DNA from: Dehalococcoidia bacterium
GTDB lineage: Bacteria; Chloroflexota; Dehalococcoidia; Lucifugimonadales; Lucifugimonadaceae
DNA length: 64,000 nt
Assembly (NCBI GenBank): GCA_022824185.1
Contig: JAJEAU010000019.1
Location: forward strand, 1 to 64,000
Direction of reading: 5' to 3'
Shown here: positions 1-8,694 of the stretch, piece after piece
Layout of the letters: the number at the start of each line of letters is the position of its first letter
Numbering within the stretch: the first letter of the stretch is position 1
Notes under the pieces: model-generated
The model's database searches: none
The model's input: only the letters and a program-made list of their open reading frames with translations
Told to the model about the DNA's origin: nothing
Made by a program: the position numbers and the translations under genes

Positions 1-47
1 TCTTTAACGTCGGGGATTATCGGTTTCTTGAATCAACTTCAAGGCTG

Positions 48-1166
48 ATGGCTTTGACGTTGAGAGAAGGGGCCGTAAAGGGCTCAACCACCGCCCAAGC
101 CACCGCCGTCGCAACCGCGCCGGATCGGGTGGGTGCGCTTGCTTCGGTTGGGGAGTTGGCTGTGGCGAATTTGGCGGCGGGGAGTTTGTTGTCGGTGCAG
201 GATTTGCATGTGCATTTTCCGATTAACCGGGGGTTCATTGTGCAGCGGACGGTGGGGCATATTCGGGCGGTGAATGGGGTTAGTTTTCATGTGAATCCAG
301 GTGAAACGCTCGGGATCGTGGGCGAGAGCGGTTCGGGTAAGACGACGGTGGCTCGGGCGGTGATTCAGTTGGAACGGCCGACGTCGGGGGGTGTCTTTTT
401 TCAGGGAGAGCAGTTGGTGGATGCGCCAGGAGATGTGCTACGTGGGGCGAGGCGGAATATGAGCATGGTGTTTCAGGATCCTTATGGGTCGTTGAATCCG
501 AGGATGCGGGCGGGGAATATCGTCGGCGAACCGCTGAAAGCGCATCGGGTGTTTGAGACGGATGAGGAGTATCGGGAACGGGTTGGTGAGTTGTTCCAGA
601 TGGTGGGGTTGCATCCGGGAGTGGCGAGCAGGTATCCGCATCAGTTTTCGGGGGGGCAGCGTCAGAGGATCGCGATTGCCAGGGCACTTGCGGCCAATCC
701 GCAGTTGGTGTTGCTGGATGAGCCGGTGTCGGCGCTGGACGTGTCGATACAGGCGCAGGTGATCAACCTGTTGGAGGATCTGCAGGACGAACACGATCTG
801 GCTTACTTATTCGTTGCGCATGACTTGTCGGTGGTGAGGCACACGGCGCATCGGACGGCAGTGATGTATCTGGGGAAGATCGTGGAGATGGCGGATGGGG
901 ATGAGATATATGAGAACCCGTTGCATCCGTATACGCAGGCGTTGCTTTCTGCGGCGCCGATGCCGGACCCGGTGTTGGAGAGGAAACGGGAGCGGATCGT
1001 GTTGACAGGGGATATTCCGAGTCCGGCGAATCCGCCGTCGGGTTGTGTGTTTAGGACGCGATGTCCGATTGCGATATCTGACTGCGCCGAGATCGTGCCC
1101 CGGATGCGGAGCACTGGTTCTTTGACGAAGCGGCATGAAGTGGCGTGTATTCGCGCTGAGTTTTGA
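48..1166 (+). CDS. oligopeptide/dipeptide ABC transporter ATP-binding protein (DppF/OppF type)
   Basis: This is a cytoplasmic ATPase that powers a peptide-type ABC importer. Visible motifs are Walker A GESGSGKTT (residues 92-100), signature SGGQRQR (201-207), Walker B LVLLDEP (220-226) and the H-loop histidine (258). The C-terminal oligopeptide-transport tail has the typical cysteine pair in GCVFRTRCP. The ABC domain starts near residue 47; residues 1-46 are Ala/Thr/Val-rich and unlike the family. The frame is open to the window edge, so the true start may be a later codon or lie outside the window (a fusion to a DppD half is possible). Its partner genes are not in the window next to it. The permeases at 34.8-36.7 kb have no adjacent ATPase, so they could share this one, which is inference. 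Confidence 0.9.
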   Translation: MALTLREGAVKGSTTAQATAVATAPDRVGALASVGELAVANLAAGSLLSVQDLHVHFPINRGFIVQRTVGHIRAVNGVSFHVNPGETLGIVGESGSGKTTVARAVIQLERPTSGGVFFQGEQLVDAPGDVLRGARRNMSMVFQDPYGSLNPRMRAGNIVGEPLKAHRVFETDEEYRERVGELFQMVGLHPGVASRYPHQFSGGQRQRIAIARALAANPQLVLLDEPVSALDVSIQAQVINLLEDLQDEHDLAYLFVAHDLSVVRHTAHRTAVMYLGKIVEMADGDEIYENPLHPYTQALLSAAPMPDPVLERKRERIVLTGDIPSPANPPSGCVFRTRCPIAISDCAEIVPRMRSTGSLTKRHEVACIRAEF

Positions 1167-1295
1167 TCCGCGTCGATAACAGAGCGGTTCCGCGATCGAC
1201 GGGTTGAAATGTTGGGTGCGGTGTCCAAACTAGAGGGGAAATAGATTAAAATCGGATGCCATTAAACAGATGAATCCGAAAAACGGAGGATTGAA

Positions 1296-2303
1296 ATGGC
1301 AGTTGCGACGAAATCCGTCGTAGACGAGTTCCAAGAGCAAGGATTCGTAAAGGTCAAGGGCGTGCTTGACCCGAAGACCGTGCTTGACCCGATCATCGAG
1401 GAGTATGAAGGCGTCCTCGATAACTTGGCGCGGGACCTATACGAGGCTGGCGAGATCGCGTCGGAGTATGAGGAGTTGCCCTTCGATGCGCGGATCCTGA
1501 AGATCTATCAAGAGACGGGTCGGCAGCACGCGCAGTATTTCGACTTTTCTTTGCCGTTCCAAGACGTCAAGGAAGACACTCCCTGCTGGTTCGGGCCGGC
1601 GGTGTTCAATGCGTTTGTCAACGAGAGCTTGTTGGACGTCCTTGAGCAGTTGATCGGGCCGGAGATTTCTTCGAACCCTGTGCAACACGTGCGGATCAAG
1701 CCGCCAGAGAAGTATCTGCCCAAGGACAACAACGGGCAACCGCTTATCGGCGCGACGTTGTGGCATCAGGATCACGGGGTTGTTGTGCCAGAGGCCGACG
1801 ACACCAACATGATCACGGTCTGGTTTTCACTGACGGACACGCCTGTCGAGTCGGGACCGTTGAATGTGGTGCCCGGGACGCACCGTGGCGATTTGTTGAC
1901 GCACTGCAACAGCTATGCGTTCAACACGACGATGGTCGCAGGCCGGCAGATCCCTGAGAAGCTGTTCCCGTATCTGCAGGCGCAACCGTTGCCGACGGAG
2001 CGTGGGGATGTGATCTTCATGCACAAGCGGACGGTGCACGGTTCGCTCTCTAATCTGAGCGATAACATGCGCTGGTCGTTCGATCTTCGCTACCACAACA
2101 CCGGAGCGCACTCTGGCCGCGTGGCATTTCCGGAGTTCGTCGCTCGCAGCAGGTCGAATCCTGAATCTGAGTTGCGTGATCCCGTGAAGTGGCACGACAT
2201 GTGGATGGATTGCCGCAAGCGGATGTCGAAGATCAACCAAGGCGGTCAGCACGACATAGCGTTCGGCCGTTGGGAAGACGGTCACCCTGACTGCGAGAAC
2301 TAG
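1296..2303 (+). CDS. phytanoyl-CoA dioxygenase (PhyH) family protein
   Basis: This is a 335-aa Fe(II)/2-oxoglutarate-dependent dioxygenase of the PhyH family. The facial triad is visible as H157-x-D159 (in WHQDH) and H248 (in RTVHGS), with R259 placed to bind 2-oxoglutarate. The N-terminal part has the usual 'F-x-E-x-G-F-V-x-V-x-G' opening. The start is supported by an AACGGAGG ribosome binding site 5-6 bases before the ATG. The substrate cannot be told from sequence; relatives hydroxylate many small molecules. The gene stands alone between the ABC ATPase and a strong hairpin that separates it from the convergent MFS gene. Confidence 0.9.
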   Translation: MAVATKSVVDEFQEQGFVKVKGVLDPKTVLDPIIEEYEGVLDNLARDLYEAGEIASEYEELPFDARILKIYQETGRQHAQYFDFSLPFQDVKEDTPCWFGPAVFNAFVNESLLDVLEQLIGPEISSNPVQHVRIKPPEKYLPKDNNGQPLIGATLWHQDHGVVVPEADDTNMITVWFSLTDTPVESGPLNVVPGTHRGDLLTHCNSYAFNTTMVAGRQIPEKLFPYLQAQPLPTERGDVIFMHKRTVHGSLSNLSDNMRWSFDLRYHNTGAHSGRVAFPEFVARSRSNPESELRDPVKWHDMWMDCRKRMSKINQGGQHDIAFGRWEDGHPDCEN

Positions 2304-2354
2304 GCGACCAACGCCTTACGTCGCTAGGTTCGATACCAAAAGCGCAATGTTGCA

Positions 2355-2385
2355 AAGCCCCTTCACCGTGCAATAGAAGGGGCTT
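2355..2385. terminator. 10-bp hairpin between convergent genes
   Basis: Perfect inverted repeat AAGCCCCTTC / GAAGGGGCTT with an 11-nt loop. It lies 50 bases after the PhyH gene and 90 bases after the end of the convergent MFS gene. There is no strong T-tract on either side, so it is a likely bidirectional terminator rather than a classic one. Confidence 0.6.
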
Positions 2386-2476
2386 AGTGACCCTCGTACT
2401 CCAAAGTGCGAGGCTGTGTTAGGAACAGGTAGTTCTCGCTAGTGCGCGAAACGACGGATGCATTCGTCACAATCCG

Positions 2477-4171
2477 TCATTTGTTCTCGGCATCGCCTTT
2501 CTTGTGGCGGTATTTCTCTTTCACCGGTCGCAGCATAAAGTTCGCGAACAACGCAACCACCAACAGAGCTACCATCACGTACATAGCGGCATTGTAGACA
2601 CTTGGCGTAGGGTCGACAGTACCCGGTGGTGCTATCTCCATGAGCTTTGCGATGGTCACGGTCTTGGCTTTAGCTAGCTGCTTAAGTTCGGAGATCGGCG
2701 CACCGAATGTAGATGCGAAATCGACTGGGTTCACTTTGTAGGCCAGGTTATTGATGGCATTGTTTATCGACACGTCACGAAGGTAAGTCACCACGAATGG
2801 TCCAATGATTCCGGCGACGCTCCACGCGGTGAGGAGGCGGCCGTGTATTGCCCCGACGTGCATCGTCCCGAAGAAGTCGGACAGATATGCAGGAATAGTT
2901 GCGAATCCGCCACCGTACATCGTGAAGATAAGCATCGTTGCGGCATAAAACATGATTAGCCATGCCACAGCCGGGTTGACGCTCACTTGATTCGCCGCGA
3001 AAGGAATCGACATATAAAGGATCGCACCCAATCCGAAGAAGCAGAAGTAGGTCGCTCTCCTACCGATGTAGTCAGAACCCGATGCCCATAAGAACCGTCC
3101 GATCATGTTGAATACGCTGATCATCAGTACATAAGTCGCTGCGAAAGCGGGGGTGACGATGGACTGCAAGCTTGACCCGAAGATGTCGGTCATTATCGTC
3201 TTCGCTAAGCCGATTAGACCGATACCAGCGGCGACATTGAAGCAGAGGATTACCCATAGCAGATAAAATTGCGGAGTTTTCAGCGCCTGATCCACGAGAA
3301 CATCTGGACCTGGATCTCTAGTCGATGCGTTTGCATCGCCGATTTTGTTCTCGTTGTATCCACTCGGCCGCCAGCCTTCCGCTGGAACTCTGAACGAGAG
3401 CGACGCAACGATCATTATCAGGAAGTAGACGATCCCCAAGACTAAGAAGGTTTCAGCTACCCCCGTTCCACCAGTTCCGACGACATAAACGCCTTCGTTT
3501 TCCGGGACAATCATGTTGAAGGTATCTTGTGGTCCTACAACTACGACCTCGAGCATTTGACCGGCTACCTCGGCGAATCTGCGCCCGCGTTCGGTGATCA
3601 GCGTTAAGACCTCAACAGTTCCCAGATACTGCGGAGACTCGTAGAAGAACCTGATCAGATGCTCCTTCAAAGGTGCGCCGATGATCGCACCGCCGCCGAA
3701 GCCCATTATTGCCATGCCAGTCGCCATCCCCCGACGGTCTGGGAACCAGCGGATCAGCGTGGATACCGGGGATACGTAGCCCAGACCGAGTCCGCAACCG
3801 CCCATCACTCCATAGCCCAAGTAAACCAGCCAAAGCTGGTGAAAATAAATCCCGTCCCCACCGACAACACAACCGCCACCCCAAAAGCACGCCGCGCCGA
3901 TCCCGACGAAGCGCGGGCCGACATCCTCAAGCCACTTGCCCCCGACGGCAGCGGAGAGTCCTAGGAACACGATCGCGACCGAAAAAACCCAAACCACCGA
4001 ATTTGTGTTCCAGTCGTCGGCCGCGCTCGTGACCACACCGAGTTCCTTTACCAGAGCGGGATTGAAGATGCTCCAAGAATAGACCGAACCAATGCAGAGG
4101 TGGATCGCCACCGAGACCGCGGGCATTTTCCAGCGGTTGAAATCAGGTGCAGCCACTATGCGATCCTTCAT
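2477..4171 (-). CDS. MFS transporter, oxalate/formate antiporter (OFA)-like
   Basis: This is a polytopic inner-membrane transporter with about 12 hydrophobic segments. The N-terminal SVYSWSIFNPALVKELG, the loop RWFPDRRGMATGMAIMGFG and the GFATIPAYLSDFFG segment are typical of the OFA branch of the major facilitator superfamily. A long loop (around residues 200-240) separates helices 5-6 from the rest of the N-terminal half and is larger than in OxlT. The open frame reaches 4207 through a TTG, but the ATG at 4171 (MKDRIVAAPD) fits the family better. No clear ribosome binding site is visible. The substrate is probably a small organic acid, by family only. Confidence 0.85.
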   Translation of the reverse strand: MKDRIVAAPDFNRWKMPAVSVAIHLCIGSVYSWSIFNPALVKELGVVTSAADDWNTNSVVWVFSVAIVFLGLSAAVGGKWLEDVGPRFVGIGAACFWGGGCVVGGDGIYFHQLWLVYLGYGVMGGCGLGLGYVSPVSTLIRWFPDRRGMATGMAIMGFGGGAIIGAPLKEHLIRFFYESPQYLGTVEVLTLITERGRRFAEVAGQMLEVVVVGPQDTFNMIVPENEGVYVVGTGGTGVAETFLVLGIVYFLIMIVASLSFRVPAEGWRPSGYNENKIGDANASTRDPGPDVLVDQALKTPQFYLLWVILCFNVAAGIGLIGLAKTIMTDIFGSSLQSIVTPAFAATYVLMISVFNMIGRFLWASGSDYIGRRATYFCFFGLGAILYMSIPFAANQVSVNPAVAWLIMFYAATMLIFTMYGGGFATIPAYLSDFFGTMHVGAIHGRLLTAWSVAGIIGPFVVTYLRDVSINNAINNLAYKVNPVDFASTFGAPISELKQLAKAKTVTIAKLMEIAPPGTVDPTPSVYNAAMYVMVALLVVALFANFMLRPVKEKYRHKKGDAENK

Positions 4172-4207
4172 CAGGAACGCAATCGGTAACGATGATCGAT
4201 GATTCAA

Positions 4208-4371
4208 TTAAAACCTGTCGTGCGTAACCGGAACTAGAAGCCCATTAGATCGGGCGTGAGCACAACTCCTAACCGATTGTACTAGGTGAGGAAATAGACA
4301 TTTCGTCCGATGCGACGTCCGTGTCGTTGGTAGAGACAAAGAGGCTTTCGACGGTGCTTGGCTTAAATTAC
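4208..4371. other. short intergenic region, nothing recognised
   Basis: About 160 bases between two genes of the same strand. No RNA gene, clear promoter or terminator was recognised here. Confidence 0.4.
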
Positions 4372-7161
4372 TCAGTCTCCTGCATTGCTGGCCCCGGCCA
4401 ACTGGGTCGCCATCTCGTCTGATGTTTTGGGTTGGACCAGCAACGTGGATTCTTGCCATATTGCATCGGGGAAAGTGAAATCTAGACCGTAAATTGGCGA
4501 GCTTGCTCTTACGCTATACCTATCGCAACTGTTGCGATTTCTCGGGTTGAATGCCCAATGCAACTCGTATTCCGAAATCTGGTAGGTGTTGGGATTGATG
4601 GAGATGCTGATTTGAAGGTCTAAGCCCCGGCTCCATGATGGGTTGGGTTGGTTTAATTCGATTTCGATCTCGACGTTGTTCGAGGTCCGAGAGTAGACTG
4701 AGTAATCAGAAGATCCGGCATAGATGTTGATTGCGGCGAGCATCTGTAGCGGCGAAGAAAAGCCGCCGCGGAAGGTTGTGGAATCGGAGACTCGCTGGCT
4801 TCCGACGTCTTGCCATGTTCGGCCTCGGCGTAACCACCACTCGCTTTCAGACCAGTCTGTAGGATTGCCGACGTAGTAGTAGCGATCCGTCCCGTCGTTG
4901 AAGTGTCGCCACAGGGAAGAATATGGTCGGAAGTTGGCAAGTTCCAATTGGGCTGGTCCGAAGTCGTGAGTGCCCCGACATCCGGGCCACTCGCCGATGA
5001 CACGGAAACTGACAGATTCTGCGTCCATCAGCGTTGCGTGGGCGCGGCGGAGCAAAGCTGGGGCGGATAGCTCAACTGGTTTAGGCGGGTCGTTGAGTTC
5101 ATCGGTGAAGATGATCAGATCTTGGACCTCGTTGAAGGTCATCCCGGGTTGGACTAGCGGGTGCCCGATGAGGGTGAAAAGGCCGAGGTCCATTCCGTCG
5201 ACGGTGGTGTAGTCGAGCGCTTCGTAGCTCATGACACTGGTGCGGTCATGGTGACGGTGCTCGATGTTGGTAAGAGCGTGCAGTAGTTCGTGAAGGGTTG
5301 TGGCTCGGATGGTGTGGTCTCGTCGTTTTTCGTCTTCGATGCCGTTGAGCCAAATGACGATGTTGCTGGATGTGATTTTGCCGTGGTCATCGAATTGCGT
5401 TTGGGCGCAGCCGCCGAAGTCGGTGCAATCCAATCCGATCACCTCTGCATTGTCCCTTGCAACGCCAGTGTGGACGATGAGTTGGGCATCATCTTTGTTC
5501 TCGACGGTTTCGAAGTCGACGTTTAGGAGTGGTCGTACGTCATCTAGGACTTCGTTCATGATGTCGAGATGCAAATCGTTGCCGTCGGCCCAAAGTTGGA
5601 TTGGCTCGCCGACAGGCCATTTGATGATGAAGTCACGGTCCCATCCAGCGCAACCGATTCCTTCGTCGCTTGCGTAATCGTCGATTTCGTTCTCAGGGTC
5701 GATGTTCGAGGTGTCGGTGAAGCAGTCCCAGACTTCGCGATCCACGCCAGCGATGCGTTCAGGGACGATTACGGTGGCGGATTTGGTTTGCTCGCCCCCG
5801 TAGTCGAACATGATCGTTGTTTCGCCTGGCGGCAAGCGGAGGACCTGGTTCGCGACTGTGGGGTGAGTGTCGGTTACGAAGTCTCCTGATGCATCTTCGG
5901 AGCATCCTTCGATTGCCGATTCGTCTCGGGTGCAGTTGATGGTGACGTTGTAGGGCTCATCGGTGCCGTTGTTTGCGAGCGTCAGGTTGAGTTCGACGTT
6001 TGCGGTACCATCGCTCCAGTAACTCGTCACCGTTGGTTGAGAGATGCGGACGAGGGTCCACGTGAGTTCTGGTGCCGTCGGCGCGGTGATGGTGAAGTCG
6101 ATGGCGTTGGCGTCGCCCCAACGGAAGGTGTCTTCATCTTCGACCGCGAAGATACGGGTAGCTGTGTCTCCGATTGGCAACCAAAGGCGGAGTTCGGTTT
6201 CTGACTTTTCGCCTGCGGGAATCGGGTCGGATTGCTGTGATGTTGCGCAGTCTGTAGTTCTCTCGTCTTTACATTCGATGCCGATGTAGAAGGTGTTGGA
6301 ATCGTCTACGCCGACATTTTCGACTTCGACGAGGATCGCCATCAGAGCTGACCCGTCGCCGTCCCACCCGAGGCTTTCGGTGGACAGGACCGTGACTTGG
6401 AGATCGACGAACTCGATGTCGAGGTCCCGTTGTGTTGAGTTGTTTTGGGCGTCGATCTCTATGGTCGATGTGGTCGTTTCGAATGTGAACGTGTAGGAAC
6501 CCGCTTGGATTTCGAGCGACATCGTGATCGTGGTTTCCCCTTGGGGAGCGAGGGAGGGGATGTCGCCGTCGTAGGTTTGAGATCCAGAGGTAGCGTCGGT
6601 TTCGCCTTGCCAGGAAGCGGACAGTGTCAGATCTTCTGCCGTCAAGTCGCCGGAGTTGGTGATGCGGATATCGAATTCGACTTGGCTTCCGGTTAGGGTG
6701 CGGTGTTCCAGAACTTTGACGTTGATGTCTGAGCCGGGCACCGTAACTGATTGGGTAGTTTCCACGTCTCCCAAGATGACTCGGATGGTGTGATCACCGG
6801 GTTTCAGATCGAAATTGAACGTGAAGGAGGCTGAGTCGCCTGCGGTGAGAGCGGTGACTATGTATGCCAGTTGGCGGTCGTCGTTGTTGATCTGGTAGTC
6901 GATCCGCTGGACGCCGGAGAAATCGGCGTCGCCGGTGTTGGCCACGGTTGCTGTGGCTCGATATGTGACGGCGTTTGAGTCCTCGCTGGTTTTACTGACG
7001 GACAGCGATTGGATCGTCAAGTTGGCGGTCGGAGCTTGGGCGGCGACGGTTGAGTTGATGCCCAACACGAGCGCGATGGCGGCGGTGATGAAGACCGCAA
7101 CCATCCAGAACTTGTTTCTCAGGCTGTTAGGCAGAATGCCTCGGGTTCTGGTCGACTGCAT
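4372..7161 (-). CDS. secreted CARDB-repeat protein with metzincin-like zinc site
   Basis: A 929-aa exported protein. Residues 14-41 form a signal peptide or signal anchor (hydrophobic run, then AAQAP). Residues about 45-370 hold four Ig-like CARDB-type repeats, recognisable by repeated 'A-x-V-x-N-x-G' strands. Further on lies HELLH (624-628), followed by H635 and a Met-turn-like SVMSY (642-646). Together these resemble a metzincin zinc protease site, but the third histidine is one position later than the canonical H-x-x-x-H-x-x-G-x-x-H spacing. The C-terminal 250 residues are unassigned. The gene starts 3 bases after the rlmB stop, so it is probably cotranscribed. An extracellular adhesin or protease role is inference. 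Confidence 0.75.
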   Translation of the reverse strand: MQSTRTRGILPNSLRNKFWMVAVFITAAIALVLGINSTVAAQAPTANLTIQSLSVSKTSEDSNAVTYRATATVANTGDADFSGVQRIDYQINNDDRQLAYIVTALTAGDSASFTFNFDLKPGDHTIRVILGDVETTQSVTVPGSDINVKVLEHRTLTGSQVEFDIRITNSGDLTAEDLTLSASWQGETDATSGSQTYDGDIPSLAPQGETTITMSLEIQAGSYTFTFETTTSTIEIDAQNNSTQRDLDIEFVDLQVTVLSTESLGWDGDGSALMAILVEVENVGVDDSNTFYIGIECKDERTTDCATSQQSDPIPAGEKSETELRLWLPIGDTATRIFAVEDEDTFRWGDANAIDFTITAPTAPELTWTLVRISQPTVTSYWSDGTANVELNLTLANNGTDEPYNVTINCTRDESAIEGCSEDASGDFVTDTHPTVANQVLRLPPGETTIMFDYGGEQTKSATVIVPERIAGVDREVWDCFTDTSNIDPENEIDDYASDEGIGCAGWDRDFIIKWPVGEPIQLWADGNDLHLDIMNEVLDDVRPLLNVDFETVENKDDAQLIVHTGVARDNAEVIGLDCTDFGGCAQTQFDDHGKITSSNIVIWLNGIEDEKRRDHTIRATTLHELLHALTNIEHRHHDRTSVMSYEALDYTTVDGMDLGLFTLIGHPLVQPGMTFNEVQDLIIFTDELNDPPKPVELSAPALLRRAHATLMDAESVSFRVIGEWPGCRGTHDFGPAQLELANFRPYSSLWRHFNDGTDRYYYVGNPTDWSESEWWLRRGRTWQDVGSQRVSDSTTFRGGFSSPLQMLAAINIYAGSSDYSVYSRTSNNVEIEIELNQPNPSWSRGLDLQISISINPNTYQISEYELHWAFNPRNRNSCDRYSVRASSPIYGLDFTFPDAIWQESTLLVQPKTSDEMATQLAGASNAGD

Positions 7162-7164
7162 CGC

Positions 7165-7935
7165 TCAGTTGCTGCTTCTCTGTTTTACCGCCTCGTACAA
7201 CGCAATGGCGGCGCTGACGGATGCATTCAGGGATGCCAACTGGCCGTGCATGGGGATCGAGATCGCACCGCTGCAACGTTGGCGAACGAGGCGTGACACC
7301 CCTTTTTCTTCGGAGCCGATCACCAAGGCCGTGGGGATGGTCAAGTTTGATTGCGTGTAATCGTTTTCGGCCTCAGCAGTCAATGCCAGCGTCTGGATGC
7401 CGATTTGGTTGAGGTATTCGATGGTGCGAGGGATGTTCACGACGCGTGCTACGGGGAGGTGCATGAGAGCACCGGCGGAGGCTCGGATGGCTCCCGGGCT
7501 GATGCCGGCGGCACGGCGTTCAGGGATGATCATCCCGTGACCGCCTGAGGCGTCCATCGTGCGGGCAATCGCGCCGAGATTGTGGGGATCTACGATGCCG
7601 TCTAGCACTGCGATCAGGGCGGATTGGGAACGACGATCGGCTTCTAGGATTATGTCTTCGATTTCGACGTACCTGGTGTCAGGCAAGACGGCGACCACGC
7701 CCTGGCTCTTTTTGGTGCGGGACTGACGGTCCAAATCGCGTCGCTGGAGATGTTCGATGTCGATATCCGCGGACTCGGCTAGGGAGATGATTTCATTCAT
7801 CTGAGGGCCGAGTTCGATGCCGTTGGCGATTAGTAGTCTCTGCACATTTTGATTTGCGCGGAGTGCCTCCAACACGGCGCGTCGTCCTTCGACCGTATTG
7901 GCGTGGATGTTGCGTGCTCTGCCGTATCGACTCAC
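7165..7935 (-). CDS. rlmB: 23S rRNA 2'-O-methyltransferase, RlmB/TrmH family
   Basis: A SPOUT-class RNA methyltransferase, 256 aa. The N-terminal substrate-binding domain begins NTVEGRRAVLEAL; the catalytic domain has LDGIVDPHNLGAIARTMDASG, the ALVIGSEEKGVSRLV knot segment and the C-terminal IPMHGQLASLNASVSAAIALYE motif that binds S-adenosylmethionine. Length and motifs match RlmB, which methylates G2251 of 23S rRNA, though related tRNA enzymes cannot be excluded. The start codon is GTG. It is divergent from the nitroreductase gene and closely followed by the CARDB/zincin gene. Confidence 0.9.
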   Translation of the reverse strand: MSRYGRARNIHANTVEGRRAVLEALRANQNVQRLLIANGIELGPQMNEIISLAESADIDIEHLQRRDLDRQSRTKKSQGVVAVLPDTRYVEIEDIILEADRRSQSALIAVLDGIVDPHNLGAIARTMDASGGHGMIIPERRAAGISPGAIRASAGALMHLPVARVVNIPRTIEYLNQIGIQTLALTAEAENDYTQSNLTIPTALVIGSEEKGVSRLVRQRCSGAISIPMHGQLASLNASVSAAIALYEAVKQRSSN

Positions 7936-8043
7936 GAGAGGTGCTAGGTTTGCGTTCGGGGGGAGTTTTGAACTGGAGTGACTTACAATCGCTTGATGAG
8001 CGGGTCAATGACAGAAGCAAAACTCCAATCAAGGAGATCCGCT

Positions 8044-8652
8044 ATGGGACAAACAGATTCTATTTCTACCAACGCGAGCCCCGCGTCGTTGATGAATCTC
8101 ATCAGGACCCGAAGGAGCATCCGTGAGTTCGAGGATCGACCAGTTCCGCGGGAGATGATTGATCAGATCGTAGAGGCAGCGACGTGGGCTCCCAATCACC
8201 GGCACACCGAACCGTGGCGCTTCATCGTCTTGGAGAAGGATGGCGACGCGCGCTCGAAGGTTGCCGATCTAATCTACGAGTGGACTTGGAACTACGTCAA
8301 AAACCCTAATCCAGAGCGCCGAAGAAAGAGTTCTGCCGAAGCCAGGGGCGAGGTATTGGCTACGCCGGTGTTGATGCTCGTTTATTCTGTGCCGGGGATG
8401 AATGACGAGGTGACGCACGAGAACTATGCTGCGACGTGCTGCGCGGCACAGAATATGCAGTTGATGGCGCACGCGTTGGGTTTAACGGTAGGTTGGTCAA
8501 CTGGTCGATTGTGCAAATGCGAAGAGGTGCACGCGGCCGTTGGGGCGGAAGAGGATTGGACGATTGTGGGGGCATTTTTCATTGGATTCCCGGCGTCAAG
8601 TGCAAGCGCTGAGAGGATACCGGTCGACGAAGTGTGCACTTATTTGAACTGA
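8044..8652 (+). CDS. nitroreductase family protein
   Basis: An FMN-dependent oxidoreductase of the nitroreductase fold, 202 aa. It opens with the family motif R-T-R-R-S-I-R-E-F and has APNHRHTEPWRFIVL, typical of the FMN-binding region. The open frame extends upstream to 7978, but AAGGAG at 8031-8036 sits exactly 7 bases before the ATG at 8044, which decides the start. The substrate is unknown. It is followed after 42 bases by an aldehyde dehydrogenase in the same direction, so the two may share a transcript. Confidence 0.88.
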   Translation: MGQTDSISTNASPASLMNLIRTRRSIREFEDRPVPREMIDQIVEAATWAPNHRHTEPWRFIVLEKDGDARSKVADLIYEWTWNYVKNPNPERRRKSSAEARGEVLATPVLMLVYSVPGMNDEVTHENYAATCCAAQNMQLMAHALGLTVGWSTGRLCKCEEVHAAVGAEEDWTIVGAFFIGFPASSASAERIPVDEVCTYLN

Positions 8653-8694
8653 ATCGAAGAACACAGTAAACGCATCTGAAAGGAAGCACACTTG

